The translations under genes and the position numbers were made by a program. A stretch of 64,000 nt of DNA, taken from positions 59,510,777 to 59,574,776 of the forward strand of contig CM057002.1 of NCBI GenBank assembly GCA_029891345.1. Direction: 5' to 3'. Positions 12,269 through 21,379 of this stretch are shown piece by piece (the first letter of the stretch is position 1; every line of letters begins with the position of its first letter). Source of the DNA: Dryococelus australis (Eukaryota; Arthropoda; Insecta; Phasmatodea; Phasmatidae). The notes beneath the pieces were generated by a model, which was given only the letters and a program-made list of their open reading frames with translations, ran no database searches and was not told the DNA's origin.

Positions 12269-13072
12269 ATGTCACCATTTTACCAAGAATACTTCACGGG
12301 CTTGTCAACCCAAGCTCTCAAGGAAGAGCTCCTGGAGTATTATTGGTTGAGTCTTGATGCTGTTCTGCTAACTCCATTGTCATCACCAGCACCATCGGCG
12401 TACCCAACACCACCTCCAGTGAGAACAATGATGCTGCCTCTAGCAAGAGCGATGATGCTGCCTCCAGCACCATCTGCAAGGACAGAATTGGTGCCCCCAG
12501 TGCCATCTCCTGCGATGATGATCCCAGTGCCCCCAGCGCCATCTCCTGCGATGACGATCCCGCCTCCCCCAGCGCCACTTCTGAGGACAGACTTGGCACC
12601 TCCAGCACTATCTCTTACAATGACGATCCCAGCGCCCCCAGTGCCGCCTCTGAGGATGGACTTGAAGTGCCTAATGCCATCTCCTGTGATGACGATCCCG
12701 GTGCCTCCAGCACCTTCAACACATCTAGCGACTTCAGCTCACAGTTCAAGGTATGATGACGTTCTTGATTTGCGGCTTCCGAAATCCGAACATGAATATA
12801 TCGAGAAGAAAAGCAAATGCAGCGAGCCATTAGACTTGAGCTGTAGAAACTCACATCTTCCTAGATCGTCGTTATTTTCTGAGTTTGATAAATATTTGAA
12901 CTTTTTCAATGATGCGCAATCACCACCTCCACCAGCCTTCACAGCATCTCCGCTGATAATCTGTTACAGTCCTGTCACTCCTCCTCCAATTCGAAATCCT
13001 TCTCCTCTTGGTTTTCCTTTGCCTGATTTTCGTCCTCCTGTCCCTTTAAATCCAAAGTTTAAAATTAATTGA
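12269..13072 (+). CDS. Open 267-codon frame with PLDLS (CtBP-type) motif
   Basis: This is the longest open frame in the window, on the opposite strand to the integrase cluster. Codons 1-35 look like a normal folded or helical start. Codons ~40-150 run through a 36-bp minisatellite and read as Pro/Ala repeats. Codons ~160-200 hold VLDLRLPK and then EPLDLSCRN. The rest is Ser/Pro-rich with PPPP runs. PLDLS fits the PxDLS consensus by which viral and cellular proteins bind the CtBP corepressors, so a host-regulating accessory protein is plausible. The repeat part is also open in another frame that looks more protein-like (see findings). A TATATATA run lies about 75 bp upstream. Adenovirus-like regulatory analogy is inference, not homology. 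Confidence 0.6.
   Translation: MSPFYQEYFTGLSTQALKEELLEYYWLSLDAVLLTPLSSPAPSAYPTPPPVRTMMLPLARAMMLPPAPSARTELVPPVPSPAMMIPVPPAPSPAMTIPPPPAPLLRTDLAPPALSLTMTIPAPPVPPLRMDLKCLMPSPVMTIPVPPAPSTHLATSAHSSRYDDVLDLRLPKSEHEYIEKKSKCSEPLDLSCRNSHLPRSSLFSEFDKYLNFFNDAQSPPPPAFTASPLIICYSPVTPPPIRNPSPLGFPLPDFRPPVPLNPKFKIN
12480..12715 (+). repeat. 36-bp coding minisatellite (about 6-7 units)
   Basis: Units such as GCCATCTCCTGCGATGAYGA followed by CCC repeat about every 36 bp, with some shortened units, so each encodes about 12 residues. Three frames are open across it, two sense and one antisense. Differences between units fall mostly at third positions of the frame that reads Ala-Ile-Ser-Cys-Asp-Asp-Asp-Pro. Confidence 0.85.
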
Positions 13073-14393
13073 AAGGTTTTTTTTTCTAGACAAGATTTAT
13101 TTATTTTCTTTTTTTTAAGAAGATTTCGAATATTTGTGAAAGGTTTTGAGGAGAGTGATTAAATTATTTAATGTGATAGCAATGATTTTAATTTTTAAAA
13201 ATATGTTTGAAAACAAGTGAGAAGATGTGAGAAGTGATTTTATTAAATATCAGATTATTTTATTGTTGTATAAAGTCTTTTATTCTAACAGTTTGTGAAA
13301 TTGTACATATTTTTTTGTGAAACGTTGTGAATTTAGATTTAAGGATTGTTAAAATTATTTAGTTAAATTGTAATGGTGAAGGAAATTGTGTGACTTGTTA
13401 TTTAGTAGTTTGATTTCCTTTTTTCACATTTTTCAATATTTTTAACTTTAAGTAATTTGTGGATGAATTGCAATTTTTTTTTTACTATGTGAACTCCAAC
13501 TAGTCTGGAAATGGAAGTATGAAAATAAATGAATGAACTCTGAAAAGTATTGAGATGAGGGAGAATCTTGATAAAATCTTGTGAATGAACTCTGAAAGGA
13601 AATGAATGAAGGGGGAGTTTGAAAGGTCAACTGAACTTGAAAAAAAACACAATGGTGGAACAGGGCAAGGGGAAAGTGGTGTGGGACAACTCCAGGTAAA
13701 CGGCCACAGTGCAAGCCTCACTAGCTGACAGCGACTTGTCTTATAATAGGTTTCAACAATTTTCCAAGGAGATACGAACTTATAAATAACTCGATTAAAA
13801 AACTTATGATTTTTCTTCAACATGCAAAAGAGAAAATTACTACGACTGATGTCGTTGATGTTTGCTGTGAAGAGATATTATTCTTCTTGAAATATATGCT
13901 GAAATGGATGGTATATACAAAGTCTGTATACATTACAACAAAATGCAGGAACATACTTTTTACACCTAATTAAACACAAATATTTTAAAAATGTAACTGT
14001 TCCTAAACAAAACTTTGAGACAGTTTTTATGTTGTAAACTAATGTCAATGTTATAAAATGAAATGGGAGAATCTTGAGAAATTCTATGATAAATATGTTT
14101 ATTATCTGGTAAGGGGGTAAAACCCAACACTGAACACTTTGGCTGTTGGAAATGTAAGTTTACAATACTTAAAATATTTACTATATAACAAAGACGTCTA
14201 TATAGTTCTTGTAATACCTTTATAAATTTGTTAATGGTGACTCACACAATATTTAGTAAACCTATCTATGTTTTACAAAATGAAATCCATTTTGATACAA
14301 TCTTATGGGATTACATAAAGGCCTTTTCCCAGATAAGTGGTCCAGGAACTCACTGCTGGCTCTCACTTCATCCACACCTCATTCGCCTAGTGG
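13073..14393. other. Right interior of element 1, no supported gene
   Basis: AT-rich sequence between the PLDLS frame and the right TIR. A strong poly-T plus CTAG (3' splice acceptor-like) occurs at 13078-13091. The minus-strand frames at 13448-13823 are Ser/Phe-rich and show no family signature. I see no capsid, ATPase or polymerase motifs. Confidence 0.5.
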
Positions 14394-14844
14394 TACAGGA
14401 ACTTGCCTCTGGCTCTCGCTCCATCTACAATTAAAATGCTACTTATACTACTCTTACATCAACATCAACTCCTATATAAGCAATTAAAACCCATCCCTCT
14501 GGTCAGTCGGCTCCAGCAAGTCACACAGAACACATCGATGCTGCTACGCCAATATCACCCTTATGGCATGAATAAATTAATAAACATCCTTTGGTATCAA
14601 AGAATTCCATAAAAAATAATACCAGAACATTATTTAATTAATCGATTAATCTAATTAATCGATTTAATTAAATATTTACACTAATTAATTTGATTATTTA
14701 TTCAGCAATTAATCTACTAGTCAAATAGCAACTAATTGGATATATCTATACATCGATAAGCAATCGATATATCGAACAATCGATTATCTGCTCCATCCAT
14801 ATGTCATTCTACAAGTGGTCGAGGAATGCGCCGCTGTCTCTACT
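14394..14844 (-). repeat. Right TIR of Polinton element 1
   Basis: It pairs with 7026-7510. Just inside the paired region (14338-14393) the phrase GTGGTCCAGGAAC occurs once more and GTGGTACAGGAAC lies at the pairing boundary. The same phrase is present at the outer tip of the TIR, so the arm carries repeated GTTCCTGGACCAC-type blocks that could be protein binding sites. Confidence 0.88.
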
Positions 14845-14850
14845 CTCTTA

Positions 14851-15569
14851 GGACGTAACTTCCGGGGACAGGTACGCACAATTATGTAGTTCAGGTGAAT
14901 TCGGACAGAACCTTAAAATGCTGGCACACTTATCTGAACGGATTTCAATATGACTAGGCTATAACAACAAACCTAAAAAAAATCGCGTTTTCATTTCGCG
15001 ACAAGCTAAAATTCTAATTTTGCTACTTTTATGCTACTTTCGAAATTGGTCCATGAGTTGTTTCATATCTCCCAAAGAACCCTGAGCCAATAATAAACAC
15101 GCAACAAAAGGGCGACTTTTATATGGAGGCGCGACGTACCCAAATGTGTTAAGCATATAGATTTTATTTTCTGAATGTTAGAATGACGGTAATTTTTTTT
15201 TCATATATTGGTTCCCTTTAAGTCGTGGCCTGTCTGTGCGTGTGTTTGTACGCATGGATGCATGCATGTTACATGCGAATGTAGTTGTTAATCCGTTGTT
15301 TAGCAGAACTTCAGAAAAGTTTAAAGTAACAATGAATGGACTATATTAGTTACTTCGGATCACTGAAATTATTGCAAATTAAATTACAATCCAACTCAAA
15401 ATACTATCAACAGATGACAGTCGTTTCATAACTGGTTTGTGCAATTAAATACAGAAGTTAATTTTTGTCGAGGGAGGAGGACGTTATCTCCCTCCCTTCC
15501 AGCGCAAGGCGCACCAATGGACTGACTGACGAAAATATTCTTACTTGTGAACTGCGCGCTTCCGAATTG
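14851..15569. other. Flanking DNA, no gene recognised
   Basis: AT-rich sequence right of element 1 with no open frame, TIR or RNA gene that I can support. Confidence 0.5.
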
Positions 15570-15960
15570 CTGCTAAAGTTCTACTTCCAGGATATTCCTC
15601 CGCCTCGCGCTAACTAAGCTTATCTAAGCCTGGAGAATTACACCAGAGGACAACGCACTGCATTCGTGCACACTGAGAGTAACAGTATTTTGTATAAGGA
15701 CTACTACTCACTAGGCACTACCAACATACCTATTTTCTCCCTGTTTTTATTCAGATTATTTATAAATGAAGCATTATAAGTCATAGGTAAAATATGAAAA
15801 ACACTTCAATTTAACAGAAAAAAAAGGCGACTTTTATGAACAGAAGTATAAAACGCTAGTGATACAGGCCGTATTTAGGAAATAACTAAACACGTCCTAC
15901 ATGGGGAAATTTTTCAAAGGTTTGATTCAAAAAGGGCGAAGAAGCCGTGAATGGACTATA
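15570..15960 (+). repeat. Dispersed repeat R2, near-complete copy
   Basis: It shares GGATATTCCTCCGCCTC, CGCATTCGTGCACACT and GTATTTAGGAAATAAC with the copy at 47960-48285. It serves as an unoccupied reference for the MITE that splits that copy. The 63-codon frame at 15901-16092 overlaps the repeat end and is not conserved. Confidence 0.75.
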
Positions 15961-16419
15961 GAGAGTTCTGGCTGGTCAGTTTACTGTCCACGCCTCAACC
16001 ACTTAAAAGCAATGGTTCCTCGAGCCTTTGCACGACGTATTCGGCATTCGCCTCGCCTCTTAACAACTGCGTCACGACTCGCTGACTGTTAGTATTCACC
16101 GCCGGACTGCATTTTACGACATTCTGCAACTGCAGTGAAAGTCTTGGCTGTTAGCCAGTTACGAGGCGCCATTGCTCGAATCTGGGGGGAAAAAATTGCG
16201 AGCTTATTTGTTTTAACTAAATTTTACTGCTTTGCTGGAAAAAAAACCCTATATTTTTGTCCTATTGGGTTGCTGTTTATAATAGTTTAATATGTACTCG
16301 CCGAAAATAAAAAAAGACTTCTTGCGAGTTTGGTGGCCATAGGCTATGCAGATTACATAGTTCTTTGTTCAACCAGATTAGTAGCCTTTTTTCACTTGCT
16401 TGTTTCTGGGCGAAAATTC

Positions 16420-16916
16420 TAGTTGCGTGTGGTGAAGTGTTGTAGGGTAAGCTGGTGCTTGCTCACTGCTGTACATTCTCGGTGATCGCAGCAGGGACAA
16501 ATAATCACTGTGCAGCCTAGGGAAACTGAACGTATTTCTTCCACTCACAACGAGCAGGCAAGGGACCCATTACACACGTCCTGTGGCGTCACCTGACGAA
16601 CTACGTTTTATGTTTTGGTGGAATTGTAAATCAGCAAGCAACAGGGAGAGCTAACGCCACCTTACTTTGCAATAGTTCAGCACACGCGGGGCCACCGCGG
16701 CAGAGCGGTTAGCCTGCTCGCTTCCCTCCAAGGCAATCCGGGTTCAATCCCCGATCGGGTCTTTCCGGATTTTCGCATGTGGGAATCGTGCCGGACGATG
16801 CCATTGGTGGGCGGGTTTTCTCCGGCGCTGCTCCGTTCTCGCCTGAATCACACCCTCATCGGCTCTCTAGACCTCGATGTTAAGAGCCGCCCAAATCTCT
16901 TCACCACACGCCACTG
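16420..16916 (+). mobile_element. hAT-like MITE (R4), split by a SINE
   Basis: Termini are TAGTTGCGTGTGGTGAAGTG and the inverse CACCACACGCCACTG. Without the SINE the element is ~273 bp, matching the other copies at 46431-46703 and 58817-59087. The flanking octamers GAAAATTC (16412-16419) and GAAAAATC (16917-16924) differ at one base, giving the 8-bp duplication typical of hAT elements. It has no transposase. Confidence 0.78.
16688..16899 (+). mobile_element. tRNA-derived SINE, complete copy
   Basis: The head resembles a tRNA: an A-box-like GGCAGAGCGGTTAGCC at ~16698 and a B box GGTTCAATCCC at 16741. The ~130-bp body ends in AAATCTC. Target duplications are TTCAGCACACGC (16676-16687) and TTCACCACACGC (16900-16911), 12 bp with one mismatch, lying inside the end of the hAT-like MITE. 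Transcription would be by RNA polymerase III from the internal promoter, with mobilisation by a LINE encoded elsewhere. Confidence 0.85.
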
Positions 16917-17421
16917 GAAAAATCGATTTTAATATTGAACGAATAACCTAATATTCTGCTCTTTACTGATGTGGATTCATTGTTAGTATAGTGTTCTTTA
17001 CTAAGTCACTCGTGAATTGTTTTCCTATTTGAAATATGACACAAATGGACATGTTTTGAAGTTTAGTCTCCAGTCAGATACCTTCACAACTGTTCCCAAT
17101 TGTGACACTTGCAAACTTGGAACAAAAAAAAAAAAAACGCACAGTCTGTTGGAATATTCCTTACTAAAACAGATCGAATGGCACTATGATTTCTTTTTCC
17201 TGATGTTGGTATCTGCATTTACTTATATCCAATTTTTAAGGGGAAACATGATCGCAGAAAATATCACACATTTACTGGTTTTAAATTAATTAACTTTATT
17301 AATTGGCCTCTTGAGAAGTATCCCGTCTTTATTTTAGTGTTTAGTCACTTGCCGAGCACCGCTAAAAGGTTGCAGCAAGTTCGATCCCAAAGAGTCGACA
17401 GGAATAATATAATGTGAGGTA

Positions 17422-17827
17422 AAGGCTGTTCACGGTAAAATGAGCACTTCTGAAAGCCCTGCTTGCGATCTACTTGTATGCAAGTTGTGTAATCTTCCGC
17501 ATTATGTAAAATTATCATTGCCAGGGCCCTCATCATTTTATTCATACGTCGGTCAAGCGAAACTGCAAAATTATTAGGAAAGTAAATATTTCACCAAAAT
17601 GCTAATTTTTACACTTCAATGCATTAAAAGAAAACAGGAAGCCAAATGGTGACCTAACACCTTTTTACTCGACGTTAAGATATGTAACTACTTTCCATCC
17701 ATGGTGGCCAACTTTACTGGACGAATGTCACTCGGTGCGCCCATTAAAAAATATATGCAGGCAGGGACAGTGATTTTTTTTTTTTTAGGTTGATTTCAAA
17801 AGTGCTTACTTTGTCGTGAACAGCCTT
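17422..17827 (+). mobile_element. MITE-A copy, full length
   Basis: This 406-bp copy begins AAGGCTGTTCACGGTAAAAT and ends GTGAACAGCCTT, with TA on both sides (17420-17421 and 17828-17829). The open frame on the minus strand inside it is not conserved. Confidence 0.92.
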
Positions 17828-18717
17828 TAGCTTGGCGTACACTGTCGTAATGATGGGTGTCACTTGTTCTTACACCAGATTACGGTGCGAGGGGCTCTTC
17901 ATTCTTATCACATTGAAGACAAAATTGTGTTAGTGTCTTTCAGTATTTGAAATTTTGTAATACGGCTTTCTGTTAGCTTGCCGGCATAAAATCCGCAGTT
18001 CAAAATTCTGCCGTCGCTCCAACCCGATGTCAGCTCACCTCATCCATTTTTCAGGCTGAGGTGGACAGAACGTTTAATAGATTGAACTATTATTTCAGAC
18101 GTACGCTATTGCAGACACTCCAGGACATTATATATATATATATAAACACGAACACAACACGTAAATAAAATGAAAACCAGCTAAGGTTAAGTTTGTTCTC
18201 TCAATAATAAAAAACCTATAGTAGTAGAAGGGGATGGGGGGTTCTGAAACAAAGGGATGCCGCCTTTTTGATATCAAAGGTTTAAAGTGATTGAAAGGGT
18301 TAATTAAATCGATTGGAACAGTTAACTAAATTGATTGAAAGTGTTAATCCTTAATCCTATCCTTATCCACCAATTTTTTTAAATCCTATTTTAATCCAAT
18401 TAAATTTTTTTAAGCCGATAAATTTTTTTGTGTGTTTGATGCAAGATTGTACTAAGGGCAAAGTGTATTAGTTTCTTTCTTTCTTTTTGTGGGTTGGGGA
18501 GCAGCTCTGGTAGATGTTCACCCTCTGAGCTCTGGCACTCGATGGGGTGTGTCGTGTTGGGGACAAGGTGTGTGTTGTTGTATATATATATATATGTGTG
18601 GTGAGTTTTGTGCAAGAGCGGCATAAGCGTTAATTTTTTGGGTTGTAGTGATATTGCTTGTAGACGGTGTTGGCAGATAGGCGATTTTTCGAAAATTAAA
18701 CAGAAAGAGAAAACGTT
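17828..18717. other. Unclassified DNA left of Polinton element 2
   Basis: It contains short TA microsatellites (18131-18145 and 18582-18594) and several GTTAATC-like phrases at 18280-18420. No protein family or RNA gene is recognised. The 110-codon minus frame ending at 18400 is unconvincing. Confidence 0.5.
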
Positions 18718-18723
18718 ACATAT

Positions 18724-19657
18724 AGTTAACACACGAGAGAAAATTCAGTTTGTTTATACTTAATATATTTCTACATATGAATAACCTGGTGTCGACAACT
18801 GCTAAGCGATCAGAATTATGTGAGTCTCCCATATGAAATTAACTAACAAAACGGCCAACAAAATCAATAACAAGGTATTTTGAAACAAAAATGTGACACT
18901 GCTTGATGCCTCTCGCACTTACTTGAATGATTTTAAAACACATCCATTTGGTCAGGAGATGGCTGAATATATGACTGCAGTGTATGATGTGTGGCAACTT
19001 ATAAGCTGTTAGATACGTGGAGCGTGTCTGACAGGCGATTAAGGATATAGCTACTCTGAAATATATGTGAATATGATTAACATGACAAATGGATAAATAT
19101 TATGTTTACAAAGCACGTACTAATATATAAATTACACTAGTTGAATTAAAAAACAGGTAAAAAGAATCACATTTAACAGTCAGTGATTATAATATATGTT
19201 CATTCGCTCGGGAGGTCGCTGCATCACTGATTTAGATATAGCACTTACATCAACTTATAAGCTGTGTTGAGAGCAAACATAATCTGCGTCAGCCTACATT
19301 TGACTATAGATAAGGGTGAAAAACTCGTAAATGAATGAAAATACAAAACGAATGATTCCAAATGAATTAAACTGCTAACGAACACAAGTACATGACAATC
19401 ACTAAACAAATTAAAAAAACATGTAATGAAATCGCATCAGTAGCTCCTCCAAAACACATCCATCCACCTGGGAGGTTGGGAATGGATGAGTCGCGCTTAC
19501 GTCGAGAGCCTGACTATATATTTGGAGCACGGGTGAGTTGGAATTTATGACAAAATTCTGAATACACTATATGTCCTACAACAGTCAACGAAACGATAAT
19601 TAAAAAAACTTACCCTTATGTTTAACGAAAGTTTCACTATTGTAAAAAGAATAATGT
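18724..19657 (+). repeat. Left TIR of Polinton element 2
   Basis: It pairs with 27862-28812. Well-conserved pairs include CATATGAATAACCT near the tip, CTTATAAGCTGTTAGATA, the ACATCCATTTGGTCAGGAGA block and TTTAACGAAAGTTT at the inner boundary. Divergence is larger than in a recent insertion. Confidence 0.87.
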
Positions 19658-21265
19658 ATGTTTTTGAAAAGGTTGAATTTTATTAAAAAAAAAAAAAAAC
19701 CTTTAATTTTGTTTTCTGAGTTTGTATAAATTATGAGTGTGTTTTTACCAGCAGGCATCTTCATGTTGAATCTTCAGTTGCAGTCGTAGTTGTAATCTGG
19801 TTGCTGTGATAAAAAATATATTTTATTTTAAAGTTTGTTGTATTGTGTCACTGCTTGCTGTAGAGTTGTAGGGAAGCGGAAAAATGTTCTTGGAGCTGGG
19901 GTCAGTCACTAAGAGGTCTTTCTACCTGACTCTCAAAATGTATTTGTGCAACTTGATGCTGGGTTTCGTTAATTTCCTCAGGGTTCAAGTTCACCAGCGG
20001 GTCGACAGATGTTTTCTGAAGATACTAGTCTGTTCCTCTCCTTTTAAATTCTTAATTCTGAAGTGTTCGATTCTCTCCAACATTTTGAAATTTCCCCCTT
20101 AAAAGTATGCTATTTTATTAAATTTTATTTTAAATCATAGTTTTTTCATGTATAATATTTTTCAAATCCCTCATTAAGAAGAAAGCAAACAACCTGTAAT
20201 TTTTTTTCGTGAAAAATTTCCCGTTACCTGAATTTAAAATAAAACCAACCACATGCCATTGCCCACTTGTCTCAAGTTACCAAGAATATTTTTCTTTTAA
20301 ACATTTAATATATAGTCATATACAAGTACTTTGTCTTCAGACACATCCCATCTTCAATCATTCATAACAGATATAAAGAGATGAGGAATTTTCAAACTAA
20401 TAAATAACAAGTCACCATTATACCAGTATACCATTTTAAAGTGGAAAAATTATACTCAAGATTATTTATTTTTTAATAATCATCCTTAAAACTAAATATT
20501 TACAATGTTCATTGAAAAATTTAATTTACATAAGCATTTTTTAAATCACACTAAGTTTTACAAAATAAAATAAATATATACAAAAACAATTTTTTCGCAT
20601 ACTTCAAAACTAACATCACCAGAATCGAATTTACAAGAATCATGTTAGAAACTTAATTACCAAACATTTTTAACAACAATAAGACATTTTAACAAGAACA
20701 ATACATTTTATCAATGACATTTCAAGATTTAAATTACCAAATATATCAAAGATATTTATATCTTATCACTATTTCTGTTTACTGCTACTACTACTATCAC
20801 AATTCAAAATCTGCTTACTCAGATTACATAATAAATAAAAAGAACACAAAAATTATACAATAAATAATCAACAACATATTTACAAATAGATTACACCGTT
20901 GTGGTGGACGTCCTTTTCTTATCTATTTACAGTCACTATTAACATAATTACGCACATTTAAGGCGTTAATTTGTCACATCTGGTAGTATAATTTGGAAAC
21001 ACTCACACACGCCGAATGAATAGGTGCAACACACACTCACATGCCTGCAGTTTCCAGATAATTGCTATATCACACTGAGACTTTCTTCTTCTTATTTTGT
21101 AAAATGTATTGAACACAGTTGTATTCTTGATAGTGTAGTTTGACATGCCTTACAATTAGGCAAACAGGTAGCAGCAGCATTGATGGCGATGCAAGAGATG
21201 TTGCATACAGTTGTAGATATTTGTAGATGTTGTAGACAATTGTAGACATTGTAGACAATTGTAGA
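19658..21265. other. AT-rich left interior of element 2
   Basis: No conserved protein segment is recognised on either strand. A 72-codon plus frame at 19884-20102 has no signature. The downstream part of the polymerase gene and neighbouring genes expected here appear deleted or too decayed to read. Confidence 0.5.
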
Positions 21266-21379
21266 TGTTAAGTTGGTTGTGGAACAGGAGGTGCATGTGG
21301 TGGTGGAAGATGGACGTCATCGGCTGTGTGGTGGGGGCAGTTGTAATGTTGTAGGTGGGCTATATTTATTGTGGTGTTA

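Larger units (their letters stand above)
7026..14844. mobile_element. Defective Maverick/Polinton element 1 (7.8 kb)
   Basis: Two long inverted arms bound this element. It opens AGTAGAGACAGCGGCG and closes with the inverse CGCTGTCTCTACT, matching the AGT...ACT ends typical of Polintons. The flanking hexamers CACTTA (7020-7025) and CTCTTA (14845-14850) differ at one base, consistent with the 6-bp target duplication made by Polinton integrases. At 7.8 kb it is about half the usual 15-20 kb. I find integrase and transposon-associated gene remnants but no DNA polymerase B, ATPase, protease or recognisable major capsid gene. It is therefore an old, internally deleted endogenous virus-like element, not an active one. 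Confidence 0.88.

Noticed and set aside
12318-12854. Antisense ORFs with Leu/Glu/Ala repeats
   Set aside because: They are the complement of the 36-bp minisatellite. No independent evidence.
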